Assembly (NCBI GenBank): GCA_023333565.1
Contig: JAJKFH010001454.1
Location: 45,750 to 109,749, forward strand
From: Puffinus mauretanicus
Taxonomy: Eukaryota > Chordata > Aves > Procellariiformes > Procellariidae
Length of the DNA stretch: 64,000 nt
Reading direction: 5' to 3'
Shown here: positions 1 through 9,946 of the stretch, piece after piece
Numbering within the stretch: the first letter of the stretch is position 1
Layout of the letters: every line of letters begins with the position of its first letter
Made by a program: the position numbers and the translations under genes
The notes under the pieces: generated by a model
What the model was told of the DNA's origin: nothing
The model's input: the letters and a program-made list of their open reading frames with translations, nothing else
Database searches by the model: none

Positions 1-985
1 TTAAGGGCTAGGTTGAAGTTAGGTATGAGAACAGACACAGAGCCTCAGGGGCTGTCAAGGGAAGGTGAAGGCCAGCATCAACCTTGAGTCCTGGCTACTT
101 CTGTGCCTGAACCCCATGCAGTGGGTGGCCGCTTTGGACTTGGCTCTGATGAGGTTAAGGGCTAGGTTAAGGTTAGGTGGGAGAACGGACACAGAGCCCT
201 GTGTTGATGGGGCTGAGGAGGGGCTGCCAAGGGAAAGTGAGGGCCAGCAGACACCTTTGGTCCTGGCTATTCTCTCTTGGAGCCCCATGTGGTGGGTGGG
301 CACTTCAGAGCTTGTCTCTGATGAGGGTAAGGGATAGGCTGAGTTTAGGTGGGAGAGCAGACGTGGAGCCCCAGTGTTTGTGGGGCTGAGGAGGGGCTGC
401 GAAGGGAAGGTGAGGGCCAGCATCAATCTTGAATCCTGGCTACTCCTGTGCTGAAGCCCCATGAGGTGGGGGTTTCGGGCTTGGCTCTGATGAGGGTAAG
501 GGCTAGCTTGATTTTAGGTTCGGAACAAACACAGAGCCCTGGTGTTGGTGGGGCTGTGAAGGGCCTGCCAATCGACGGTGAGGGCCAGCATCAGGTGTCA
601 GTTCTGGCTGCTTCTGTGCCTGAGCCCCATGTGGTGGGTGGCCGCTTTGGATCTTGGCTCTGATGAGGGTAAGGAATAGCTTAAGGTCAGGTGGGAGAAC
701 AGACACAGTGCCTCGGTTTTGGTGGGGCTCAGGAGGGGCAGCCAAGGGAAGGTGAGGGTCAGCATCAGCCTTCAGTCCTGTCTGTTCTCTCTTGTAGCCC
801 AATGTAGCGTGTGGCCCTTTCGGAGTTTCGCTCTGGTGACAGTAAGACATAGGTTGAGGTTAGGTGGGAGAACAAATGCAAGGCCTCCGGTGTTGGTTGG
901 GCTGAGGAAAGGCAATCAAGGAAAGGTGAGGGCCAGCATCAGCCTTCAGTCCTGGCTACTTCTCTGTTGGAGCCCCATGTGGTGG
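1..985 (+). repeat. Subtelomeric satellite, ~172-bp unit, plus-oriented arm
   Basis: About six diverged tandem copies of a ~172-bp unit are visible. The landmark GAGGGCCAGCATCA-like string recurs near 69, 241, 411, 581, 754 and 929, a spacing of 170-175 bp. Each unit carries a short run resembling degenerate TTAGGG repeat (TAAGGGCTAGGTTAAGGTTAGG-like), which suggests a link with telomeric DNA. Open frames here are by-products of the repeat. No gene is supported. Confidence 0.85.
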
Positions 986-1490
986 TTTGCTGGCCCTCAC
1001 CTTCCCTTGGCAGCCCCTTCTCATCCCCACCAATACCAGCCCCCTCCTTTTGTTCTCCCACCTAAACATCAACCTATTCTTTACCCTCATCAGAGCCTAG
1101 CACCGAAACGGCAAAGCACCACATGGGGCTCCAATGCAGAAGTAGCCAGCACTGAAGGCTGATGCTAGCCCTAACCTTCCCTTGACAGCCCCTTCTCAGC
1201 CCCAACAACACCAGCCTCCTCGCTTTGTTCTCCCATCTAATCATCAACCTATGCCTCACCGTCCTCGGAGCCCTGCTCCGAAAGAGCAAACAACCACATG
1301 GGGCTCCAACAGAAAATAGCCAGGACCGAAGGCTGATGATGGCCCTCACCTTCCCTTGGCAGCCCCTTCTCAGCCACAACAACAACGAACCCCTCGCTTT
1401 GCGCTCCCACCTAATCATCAGCCTATGCCTCACCGTCCTCGGAAACCAGCTCCGAAACGTCAAAGCACCACATAGGGCTCCAAGAGAGAA
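986..1490 (-). repeat. Same ~172-bp satellite in inverted orientation
   Basis: From about 986 the sequence reads as the reverse complement of the preceding unit. The complementary landmark CTGGCCCTCACC appears near 991, 1163 (diverged) and 1342, again 172-179 bp apart. The array is therefore head-to-head with the 1-985 arm, and the switch occurs within a few bases of 985. Confidence 0.85.
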
Positions 1491-1497
1491 TAGAGAG

Positions 1498-1990
1498 ACT
1501 AACTCTAACCCTAACCCAAAACCCTAATCCTAACCCTAACCCTAATCCCTAACCGTAATCCTAACCCCTAACCCTAAGCCTAACCCCTAACCCCAAGCCT
1601 AACCCCTAACCCCAAACCATCACCCTAACCCCTTAACCCTAACAGCCCTAACCCTAACCCCTAACCCCCAATCTTAACCCTTAACCCTAACGACCCTAAC
1701 CCCAACCCTAATACCTAACCCTAACCCCAACCCCTAACCCCAGCCCCTAACCCTAAACCACAACCCCTAACCCTAAACCCTACCCCTAACCCCAGCCCTA
1801 ACCCCTAATCCCTAATCCCTAACCCCTAACCCCAACCCCTAACCCCAACCCCTAACCCCACCCCTAACCCCCTTACTCCCAACCCCACCCCTAACCCCCT
1901 AACTCCCTCACCCTGACCGTGACCCTAACCCCTCTCCCTAACCCTCACCCCTCACTGTAACCCTAACTATCTAACCCTAATCCTGTAACT
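1498..1990 (+). repeat. Degenerate telomere-like (CCCTAA)n tract
   Basis: About 490 bp of CCCTAA, CCCCTAA and CCTAACCC variants, decaying towards the right. The C-rich strand is on +, the orientation expected at a left chromosome end, but 1.5 kb of satellite precedes it. It is either subtelomeric variant repeat or an interstitial telomeric tract. Confidence 0.9.
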
Positions 1991-2385
1991 CTAGGTCCTA
2001 GCGCCAACTTGTAATGTTAAGGCCTTAATGTGTAACCCTGTGTGTGAATCCTCAGGTTCGAACCCTAAGTCCCCTAAATGTAGCTGTTTGTTTTCTGTTA
2101 CTTCCTTGTTACTTCCAGTCCTGTATAGGCTACTTCCAGTGATTTTTAGTGTGTTTCCAATTTTTATCTGTGACTTCCGGGTATATAGTAGTGACTTCCG
2201 GTGTAATAAGTGCGACTTCCGGCCTCGGGTTGTGTGCTTCCACTTAATTTTGATCGTTCCGGGTTGTTTTTAGGTCATAAAAGTGCATTTCCGGTGGAAT
2301 TACATACTTTCCGTATTGCTGGAGGACTTCCGGCGTGGTTTGAGGATTTCTGGACTACAGAGACTAACTACCAGAGTGGCACTCT
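1991..2385. other. Unique stretch with clustered ACTTCC(G/A)G motifs
   Basis: No gene is recognised. ACTTCCGG or close variants occur repeatedly (for example near 2177, 2199, 2215 and 2326), and weaker ACTTCCAG forms lie near 2112 and 2130. These match the core of ETS-family transcription factor sites on the minus strand (CCGGAAGT). A regulatory role is inference only. Confidence 0.45.
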
Positions 2386-2690
2386 ATGGTCCGGAGTTCT
2401 GTCTCTATGGTGCTGAAGTCCTCCAAGTGCACTTTATGGTCCGGAGGTCCGTCTCTATGGTGCGGAAGTCCTCCAAGTGTACTCTATGGTCTGGAAGTCC
2501 GTCTCTATGGTGCAGAAGTCCTCCTAGTGTACTTTATGGTCTGGAAGTCCATCTCTATGGTGCGGAAGTCCTCCAGCTGTACTCAATGGTCCGGAAGTCT
2601 GTCTCTGTAGTGTGGAAGGCCTCCAGGTGTACTCTATGTGTCCGGGCGTTGCTCTCTATGGTCCAGAAGCCCTCTAGGTGTGTGCAGCGT
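2386..2690 (+). repeat. 50-bp tandem repeat, about six copies
   Basis: The string ATGGTCCGGA or a variant starts at 2386, 2436, 2486, 2536 and 2586, and more weakly at 2636, giving an exact 50-bp period. Each unit contains a CCGGA(G/A)GTC and a GGAAGTCCTCC segment, continuing the GGAA/TTCC theme of the stretch to the left. Three overlapping frames are open across the array only because of the repeat. Confidence 0.9.
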
Positions 2691-2807
2691 AGTTTGGGTT
2701 TGTTTTTTTTTCTCCAATGGTGCATTCAATTTGCATGCCTTGTGTGTTGGGGGGAGGAGATTTGCATATAATTTGCATGATTTGCTGTTTATTTTGCATA
2801 CTGAGTA

Positions 2808-2907
2808 GTTAATTAGCATTCTAAGTGGGAATAATGAATGGTTACAATAATCTTTTGTTTTGATTGTTCTAATCAGAGATTACTCCCACTTGGAATGCTA
2901 TTAATTA
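2808..2907. repeat. Hairpin-forming inverted repeat 1
   Basis: The left arm (2808-2835) and the reverse complement of the right arm (2879-2907) agree almost base for base around AGCATTC(T/C)AAGTGGGA(A/G)TAAT. The loop is about 43 bp. It may be a small palindromic or MITE-like element. No coding capacity. Confidence 0.75.
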
Positions 2908-2949
2908 CTGTATATGGTATTAAAAAATTAAAAATAATAGAAGTCTGGT

Positions 2950-3065
2950 GCAGCACTTTCTACTGAAAGTGGCCCACTCCCTGGGAGTAACTAACACAAA
3001 TAAATTGCAAAATATAGTATTTTGAAAAAATTACTCCCAGGGAGTGAGCTATTTTCTACTGCTGC
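2950..3065. repeat. Hairpin-forming inverted repeat 2
   Basis: CACTCCCTGGGAGTAA (2975-2990) has a perfect 16-bp inverted partner at 3031-3046, and outer arms match partially out to 2950 and 3065. The TGGGAGTAA/TTACTCCCA core is shared with the neighbouring hairpin, so the two are probably related. Confidence 0.7.
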
Positions 3066-3074
3066 TATTTACAT

Positions 3075-3260
3075 TTTAAATAGCAAACACACACACACAA
3101 AAATGCACAGGCCCAAAGACCAAGGCTGATGTGCACCAAAAAACCCACAAGCCCCAAAGATAAATACCAACATACATAAAAAAACCCACACAATCCCCAA
3201 AGACCAAGAGTGACACACATAAAAAACCCATAACCCCCAAAGACCAAGACCAAAACCGAT
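3075..3260. repeat. Minisatellite (AAAAAACCCACAA...CCCCAAAGACCAAGA)
   Basis: Three to four diverged units of roughly 45-57 bp, each with an A-run, CCCACAA and CCCCAAAGACCAAG. The same unit resumes at 9947, directly after the ERV-L provirus, showing that the provirus inserted into this array. Confidence 0.75.
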
Positions 3261-3770
3261 TGTCCTGGTTTCGGCTGGGATAGAGTTAAATTTCTTCCTC
3301 GTGCTGTGTTTTGGATTTAGTATGAGAAGAATGTTAACACATTGATGTTTTCAGTTGTTGCTAGGTACCCTGCTAGTCAAGGACATTCAGCTCAAGGAAA
3401 AAAAAAAAAAAAAAAAAAAAACAAGTGTTGGGAGGGAGCACAGCCAGGACAGCTAGCCCAGCTGGCCAACGGGGTATTCCCTACCATGTGACATCATGCT
3501 CAGTATATGAATGGTAGGCGTGTTCCAGGAAGTAGCGATTGCTACTTGGTTATCGGTCAGCGCGGGTGGTGAGCAATTGCATTGTGCATCACTCATTTTG
3601 TATATTCTATCATTATCATTCTTTTTCCTTTTCTGTTTTATTAAACTGTCTTTATCTCAACCAACGAGTTTTTCTCACTCTTACCCTTCTGATTCTCTCA
3701 CCGTCCCACTGTGGGGGAGAGTGAGTGAGCGGCTGCATGGTATTCGGCTGCCTGCCAGGTTAAACCACAA
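3261..3770 (+). repeat. 5' LTR of the ERV-L provirus
   Basis: Begins TGTCCTGGTTTCGGCTGGGA and ends in the AGGTTAAACCAC string typical of this family. The right edge is uncertain by a few bases. It carries an A-run of more than 20 at about 3398, where the 3' LTR has only a short interrupted A-run, and a GTGACATCATG version of the CRE-like site. ATTAAA upstream of CTGTCTTTATC is the likely polyadenylation signal. Confidence 0.9.
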
Positions 3771-3781
3771 CTGTCCTTTTT

Positions 3782-3799
3782 TGGCACCCAACATGGGGC
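3782..3799 (+). other. Primer binding site, tRNA-Lys(1,2) type
   Basis: TGGCACCCAACATGGGGC agrees at 16 of 18 positions with the known tRNA-Lys(1,2)-type primer site used by foamy viruses and some betaretroviruses. Both mismatches are CpG-to-CpA changes, as expected from decay of methylated CpG. It lies about 12 bases after the LTR edge. Confidence 0.7.
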
Positions 3800-3894
3800 A
3801 CGAAGGGTTGAGATAACGACACATCTGACCCAAACGGGTTAAAACAAATTTGTTATAAGCATTCATTGTATCAGTTTAGTACTCGCTGTTCACA

Positions 3895-4772
3895 ATGTTG
3901 GTTTATTTGCTCTCAGAGTTGTTGGATCTGTTCTTGGAGTTTTGGTATGTAGCACCTTATTGGCTGTCTATACCGCTGATTACCATTTTTATGTGGGGTT
4001 GGTCATCTCTGGGAAATGGATTAAGGTCATCACTTTGCTATTCTGTGTGACACTGGTTTATGTTATGATGAACTTATTGGTCAGGAGCCTGTATTCAGCA
4101 CTGCCATCATTCCTGTTCTTCGGGAGCTATCTTTTGGAAACTATTAATAATTACACTTTTTACCTCTTCACCTCGGAGAATGAATTTAGGGGGGAGACAG
4201 GATGGGACACTTTCTCCCACTTGTTCATCTTCCCTTCCATATCTTCAGCAACTCCTTTTTTCTCTATCCTTTTCATGAATACGTCCACAGTATTCCCTGA
4301 GAATTTTGAATATCCTCGGGATGTTCAAACAAGCATGTTCATATTGCTATGTCTCCTGAATGTGGTTCAGGTCTTGTTTAGGGTTAAACAACTATTCAGG
4401 AATACTGTCCAGAGATCAACCCCGGCAACAGACACGGTGGCTACTCAAACCCCCACAACAGGCACTGTGGCTACTTCAACCCCCACGACAACTACTGTGG
4501 CTACTCAAACCCCTGCGGCAGGCACTGTAGTTTCTCCCTACAGTTACTCCAACCCCTGTCACAGGCACTGCAGCTACTCAAAATTCAGCAACAGTCACTG
4601 CAGTTACTCCAGTCCCCGCAATAGGCACTGCAGCTACCCAAACGCCAGCAACAGAGCTGAACCAGAGGACCAACCCTTGCTGGTGTCCGTCGCCCCTGTA
4701 CAGAAGAAGAAATCTTTGAAACGGAAGTCAGGTTGTTTAGAAAGGGATGATGGAAAAGCAGGGCCATCATGA
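3895..4772 (+). CDS. ERV-L leader membrane-type open frame with Thr-rich repeat
   Basis: A 276-codon frame is open from 3942 to 4772. An ATG at 3895 in another frame begins a similar hydrophobic start, so a shift near the 5' end is likely. The product has three to four strongly hydrophobic segments in its first ~165 residues, an N-glycosylation sequon in the ETINNYTF block, then a Thr/Ala-rich tract encoded by a 30-33 bp tandem repeat (about 4425-4650), a Lys/Arg patch and a stop. The same frame continues past stops at 4770 and 4821 into gag-like sequence. A related frame sits at 42382-42825 in another ERV-L copy. I do not recognise a function. It could be an accessory product or a membrane-type N-terminus of Gag. 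Confidence 0.55.
4425..4650 (+). repeat. 30-33 bp tandem repeat in ERV-L leader frame
   Basis: About eight copies built around ACTGTGGCTACTCAAACCCC and GCAACAGGC. Unit-length changes near 4530 shift the reading of the repeat: the first copies encode Thr/Val/Ala-rich peptide and later copies read as Ser/His/Cys-rich. Mucin-like before the shift. Confidence 0.8.
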
Positions 4773-4823
4773 GGAGGGGAGGACGAAGAGGAAGAACTTA
4801 TAAACGAGATGGAAACCACCTGA

Positions 4824-5821
4824 TCCCTATCCCTGGGTGAGCTGCAAGATATGCGGAAAGATTTCAGCCGTTGTCCAGGCGAGCATATTGTTACCTGGCT
4901 GCTCCGATGCTGGGATAATGGGGCCAGTAGCCTGGAATTAGAGGGGAAGGAAGCCAAACAGCTGGGATCCCTTTCTAGGGAATGCGACATTGACAAAGCG
5001 ATTGGAAAAGGGACACAGGTCCTCAGCCTCTAGAGGCAACTGCTGTCAGGTGTGAAGGAAAGGTATCCCTTCAAGGAAGATGTTATATATCGCCCAGGCA
5101 AATGGACCACTATGGAGAGAGGTATCCAATACCCGAGAGAATTAGGCATGCTGCAGGTGGTTTATAGTGACCTGAACAACGACGAAACGCCCAAAGATCC
5201 AGATGAAGTCAGTGCATGCGACCCATGTGGCAGAAGTTGGTACAGAGCGCACCAGCGTCGTATGCCAGTTCGTTGGCAGTACTGTGCTGGAGAGAGGAAG
5301 AAGCACCAACAGTGGATGATGTGGTTAGCAGACTCCGGGAATACGAAGAAACTGTCTCCTCCTCCTTTGTCTCAGCTGTGGAGAAAATGTCCCGGGAGGT
5401 CTAGCAACTCAAAGAGGATATGTCCTATTCTCCACCTGTACAGACCAGTATCTCAGCCATTAGGAGTCAGCGTTTTTCTCCTCAAGAGAGAGGATATAGA
5501 AAGTACACACCACGGGGCACCCTGTGGTTTTACCTGCGTGACCACGGAGAGGACGTGAGGCAGTGGGATGGAAAACCTACCTTCATCCTAGAGGCACGTG
5601 TACGTGAGTTGCAAGGAAAAACAATGACACAAGGGGGTTCTCCCAGGAAAAATGCTGCTCCAGTTTTCAGGAAAAACCTGTCTCATGACGGTCCAGTTTC
5701 CAGTGAACAGTTCCGCAGGCAGAGTAGAAGGGCTGATCTTACTTTGGATTGTAATTGTGATGAAGAAATTCTTGACTCGTGTTTGCAAGAAGTGAGAGAT
5801 GGATACTATGACCAGAACTAA
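4824..5821 (+). pseudogene. gag: ERV-L gag-like region, broken
   Basis: Gag-like coding in pieces. Frame 3 is used from about 4824 to ~5205, with an in-frame stop at 5031-5033. A shift near 5205 moves to frame 2, which has a stop near 5403 and then runs to 5821. The last part is Arg/Gln-rich, as expected of a nucleocapsid end, but I see no CCHC zinc knuckle; its one Cys pair (DCNCDEEIL) does not fit that pattern. Position between leader and protease supports gag. At least one shift and two stops make it non-functional. Confidence 0.6.
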
Positions 5822-5842
5822 AGGGGCCCTGCCTCTGGCCAG

Positions 5843-7762
5843 GTGGAGGAAAGGGACAACCGGGTTGACTGGACTGTGTGGATTCGATGGCCTGGCACAT
5901 CAGATCCACAAGAATACAAGGCTCTCGCAGACACCGGTGCACAGTGTACCCTGATGCCATCAGGCTCTAAAGGGGCAGAACCCATTTGTATTTCTGGAGT
6001 GACAGGGGGATCCCAAGAGTTAACTGTATTGGAGGCCGAAGTGAGCCTGACCAGGAATGAGTGGCAGAAGCACCCCATTGTGACTGGCCCAGAGGCTCCG
6101 TGCATCCTTGGTATAGACTACCTCAGGAGAGGGTATTTCAAGGACCCAAAAGGGTACCGGTGGGCTTTTGGTATAGCTGCCCTGGAGACGGAGGAAATTA
6201 AACAGCTGTCCACTTTGCCCGGTCTCTCGGAGGATCCTTCTGTTGTGGGGTTGTTGAAGGTTGAAGAACAGCAGGTACCAATCGCTACCACAACAGTGCA
6301 CTGGCGGGAATATAGCACCAACCAAGACTCCCTGCTTCCCATCCATAAGCTGTTTTGTCGACTGGAGAGCCAAGGAGTGATCAGCAAGACTCGCTCACCC
6401 TTTAACAGTCCCATATGGCCAGTGCGAAAGTCCAATGGAGAGTGGAGACTAACAGTAGACTACTGTGGCCTGAACGAAGTCACGCCGCCACTGAGTGCTG
6501 CCGTGCCGGACATGCTAGAACTTCAATACGAACTGGAGTCAAAGGCAGCCAAGTGGTACGCCACAACTGACATCGCTAATGCGTTCTTCTCGATCCCTTT
6601 GGCGGCAGAGTGCAGGCCACAGTTTGCTTTCACTTGGAGGGGCGTCCAGTACACCTGGAACTGACTGCCCCAGGGGTGGAAACACAGCCCTACCATTTGC
6701 CATGGACTGATCCACACTGCACTGGAACAGGGTGAGGCTCCAGAACATCTGCAGTACATTGATGACATCATTGTGTGGGGCAACACAGCAGAAGAAGTTT
6801 TTGAGAAAGGGAAGAAAATAATACAAATCGTTCTGAAGGCCGGCTTTGCCATGAAACAAAGTAAGGTCAAGGGACCTGCACAGGAGATCCAGTTTTTAGG
6901 AATAAAATGGCAAGATGGATGTCGTCAGATCCCAATGGATGTGATCAATAAAATAACAGCCATGTCCCCACCAACTAGCAAAAAGGAAACACAAGCTTTC
7001 TTAGGCGTTGTGGGTTTTTGGAGAATGCATATTCCAGATTACAGCCTGATCGTAAGCCCCCTCTATCACGTGACCCGGAAGAAGAACGACTTAAAATGGG
7101 GCCCTGAGCAACAACAAGCCTTTGAACAAATTAAACGGGAGATAGTTCAGGCAGTAGCCCTTGGGCCAGTCCGGGCAGGACAAGATGTGACACAAGATGT
7201 GCTCTACACCGCAGCCGGGGAGAATGGTCCTACCTGGAGCCTCTGGCAGAAAGCACCAGGGGAGACTCGAGGTCGACCCTTAGGGTTCTGGAGTCGGGGA
7301 TACAGAGGATCCGAGGCCCGCTACACTCCAACTGAGAAGGAGATATTGGCAGCATATGAAGGGGTTCGAGCTGCTTCGGAAGTGGTTGGTACTGAAGCAC
7401 AGCTCCTCCTGGCACCCCGACTGCCGGTGCTGGGCTGGATGTTCAAAGGGAGCGTCCCCTCTACACATCATGCAACCGACGCTACGTGGAGTAAGTGGGT
7501 CGCACTGATCACACGACGGGCCCGAATAGGGAACCCCAGTCGCCCAGGAATCTTGGAATTGATCACAAACTGGCCAGAAGGCAAAGATTTTGGAATATCG
7601 CCCGAGGACGAGGTGATGCGTGCTGAAGAGGCCCCACCATATAACAAACTACCAGAAAAAGAGAAGCAATATGTCCTGTTCGCTGATGGGTCCTGTCGTC
7701 TTGTGGGGAAGCATCGGAAGTGCTGTATGGAGTCCTATACGCCAAGTTGCAGAAACTGCTGA
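5843..7762 (+). pseudogene. pol: ERV-L protease and reverse transcriptase, interrupted
   Basis: The aspartic protease motif ALADTGAQCTLMP lies near the start. The RT follows, with TVDYCGLNEVTPP, an LANAFFSIPL-type block reading DIANAFFSIPL, a QGWKHSPTICHG block and the catalytic YIDD (about 6758). The frame is broken by TGA at 6662-6664, exactly before the LPQGW motif, then resumes in the same frame to about 7700, where an RNase H start (FADGS) is met and a frameshift follows. The RT sequence resembles vertebrate ERV-L more than class I or II. Not translatable as one product. Confidence 0.85.
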
Positions 7763-8117
7763 AGGAGAAGGTGAATCGAGCCAGTTTGCAGAGGTGAAAG
7801 CCATCCAGCTGGCCTGGGACATTGCTGAACGAGAAAAATGGCCAGTACTTTATCTCTATACTGACTCATGGATGGTGGCAAATGCCCTGTGGGGGTGGTT
7901 GCAGCAGTGGAAGCAGAACAACTGGCAGCGCAGAGGTAAACCCATCTGGGCTGCTGCGTTGTGGCAAGATATTGCTGCCCAGGTAGAGAACCTGACTGTA
8001 AAAGTACGTCACGTAGATGCTCACGTACCCGGGAGTCGGGCCACTGAAGAACATCAAAACAACCAACAGGTGGACCAGGCTGCTAAGATTGAAGCATCTC
8101 AGGTAGATCTGGACTGA
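7640..8117 (+). pseudogene. ERV-L RNase H, frameshifted
   Basis: After the DGS motif at about 7684 in the RT frame, the rest of RNase H is read in another frame: a Glu-containing helix (FAEVKAIQLAWDIAE), LYTDSWMV and KVRHVDAHVP with the late His/Asp. All four catalytic-type positions can be found but are split by a frameshift at about 7700. Ends at TGA 8115-8117. Confidence 0.75.
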
Positions 8118-8998
8118 CAACACAAGGGTGAATTATTTATAGCTCGGTGGGCCCATGACACCTCGGGCCATCAGGAAGAGATGCAACATATAGATGGGCT
8201 TGTGATCGAGGGGTGGACTTGACCATGGACACTATTGCACAAGTTATCCATGAATGTGAAACATGCGCTGCAATCAAGCAAGCCAAGCGAGTAAAGCCTC
8301 TTTGGTATGGGGGACGATGGTTGAAATATAAATATGGGGAGGCTTGGCAGGTTGATTATATCACACTCCCACAAACCTGACAAGGCAAGCGCTATGAGCT
8401 CACCATGGTGGAATTAACCACAGGATGGCTAGAAACATATCCGTGCCCCATGCTACTGCCCGGAACACCATCCTGGGCCTTGAAAAGCAAGTCTTATGGT
8501 GACATGGCACCCCAGAAAGAATTGAGTCAGACAACGGGACTCATTGCTGAAACACCCTCATAGACACCTGGGCCAAAGAGCATGGCATGGAGTGGGTATA
8601 TCACATCCCCTACCATGCACCAGCCTCTGGGAAAATCGAACGATACAATGGGCTGCTAAAGACAACACTGAGGGCAATGGGTGGTGGGACATTCAAGCAT
8701 TGGGACACATTTAGCAAAAGCCACCTGGTTAGTCAACACTAGGGGATCTTTCAATCGAGCTGGCCCTGCCCAATCCAAACCCTTACGTACTGTAGAGGGG
8801 GATAAAGTCTATGTCGTACACATAAGAAATATGCTGGGGAAGACGGTCTGGGTTACTCCTGCCTCTAGCAAGGGAAAACCCATCCGTGGGATTGCTTTTG
8901 CTCAAGGACTTGGGTGCACTTGGTGGGTAACACGAAAGGATGGGGAAGACCAGTGTGTACCTCAAGGGGATATGATTTTGGGTGAAAATAGCCAATGA
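8118..8998 (+). pseudogene. ERV-L integrase remnant
   Basis: Integrase-like pieces are scattered over several frames with many stops: WQVDYITLP (first catalytic Asp context) near 8347, LTTGWLETYP, then a C-terminal domain that is open from 8681 to 8998 (KPLRTVEGDKVYV...GDMILGE). The central DDE core is too damaged to function. The last ORF looks longer-lived only by chance or because fewer hits fell there. Confidence 0.7.
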
Positions 8999-9456
8999 AC
9001 TGAATTGTGTGATGTTAAATATTATATGATATTGTATATCATTATTTCTATGGTGGCTATCAATGGTATAGCAGTAAAAATCACCCAGATTAATGAAGAA
9101 TGAACTAACTCCGATGAAACCGAGCAAAGCGCAACGATGATAGAACTGGACAAGCGTAACGATACTGAAATGAGAACTGGCTTCAGGATGCAACAGTCCA
9201 ACACCACACACCATCTCTCCTGCCCTGAAATGGAACCCAGTGTTATGACAGATGGAACCCGAAGTCATGGACTAAATGAACTCAATGGACATTTTAGAGG
9301 GATGACCCATAGACTAAGGGAATACTATCTGTGTGCATATGTGCATTATATATAGAGAGAGAGAGAGACAAAAAAGGTGGTGGTGATTAATTGGAATGTA
9401 TTGAAGAATGTGAGGCCTAGGCATGACATAAATGGTATAGAATAAGGGGTGGATAC
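8999..9456 (+). other. ERV-L 3' untranslated region, no env
   Basis: No open frame resembling an envelope. Contains a short TATA/GA microsatellite (about 9347-9369). AAGGGGTGG just before the 3' LTR is a plausible polypurine tract. Absence of env is normal for ERV-L. Confidence 0.7.
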
Positions 9457-9946
9457 TGTCCTGGTTTTGGCTGGGATAGAGTTAAATTTCTTCCTAGTGC
9501 TGTGTTTTGGATTTAGTATGAGAAGAATGTTAACACATTGATGTTTTCAGTTGTTGCTAGGTACCCTGCTAGTCAAGGATATTCAGCTCAAGAAAAAAAA
9601 ACACAAAACAAAACAAGTGTTGGGAGGGAGCACAGCCAGGACAGCTAGCCCAGCTGGCCAACGGGGTATTCCCTACCATGTGACGTCATGCTCAGCATAT
9701 GAATGGTAGGCGTGTTCCAGGAAGTAGCGATCGCTACTTGGTTATCGGTCAGCGCGGGTGGTGAGCAATTGCATTGTGCATCACTCATTTTGTATATTCT
9801 ATCATTATCATTATTATTTTCCCTTTTCTGTTCTATTAAACTGTCTTTATCTCAACCCACGAGTTTTTCTCACTCTTACCCTTACGATTCTCTCCCCATC
9901 CCACTGTGGCATGGTATTTGGCTGCCTGCCAGGTTAAACCATGACA
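9457..9946 (+). repeat. 3' LTR of the ERV-L provirus
   Basis: Starts TGTCCTGGTTTTGGCTGGGA and ends GGTTAAACCATGACA. It carries a perfect TGACGTCA (CRE palindrome, about 9682) where the 5' LTR has TGACATCA. ATTAAA near 9836 is the likely poly(A) signal. A ~20-bp segment (GGGAGAGTGAGTGAGCGG region) present in the 5' LTR is missing here. Confidence 0.9.

Larger units (their letters stand above)
3261..9946 (+). mobile_element. ERV-L (class III) endogenous provirus, both LTRs
   Basis: A complete but inactivated provirus: 5' LTR, PBS, leader with a membrane-type open frame, gag, protease, reverse transcriptase, RNase H, integrase and 3' LTR, with no env between integrase and the 3' LTR. Lack of env and the RT type point to ERV-L. 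The flanks CCGAT (3256-3260) and CCAAT (9947-9951) agree at 4 of 5 bases, consistent with a 5-bp target duplication. By eye the LTRs differ by about 13 substitutions plus indels over ~500 bp, implying a moderately young insertion. Coding frames are broken by several stops and shifts. Confidence 0.9.

Noticed and set aside
1..1162. Frames of 70-147 codons in the left satellite
   Set aside because: The ~172-bp repeat unit explains them; each frame repeats the same degenerate peptide.
2052..2075. tRNA T-arm-like GGTTCGAACCC
   Set aside because: No acceptor stem, D arm or anticodon arm can be built around it.
2386..2690. Possible CRISPR-like or coding repeat (three overlapping open frames)
   Set aside because: The 50-bp units are contiguous with no spacers, and a eukaryotic subtelomere is the setting; frames are open only because the unit lacks stops.
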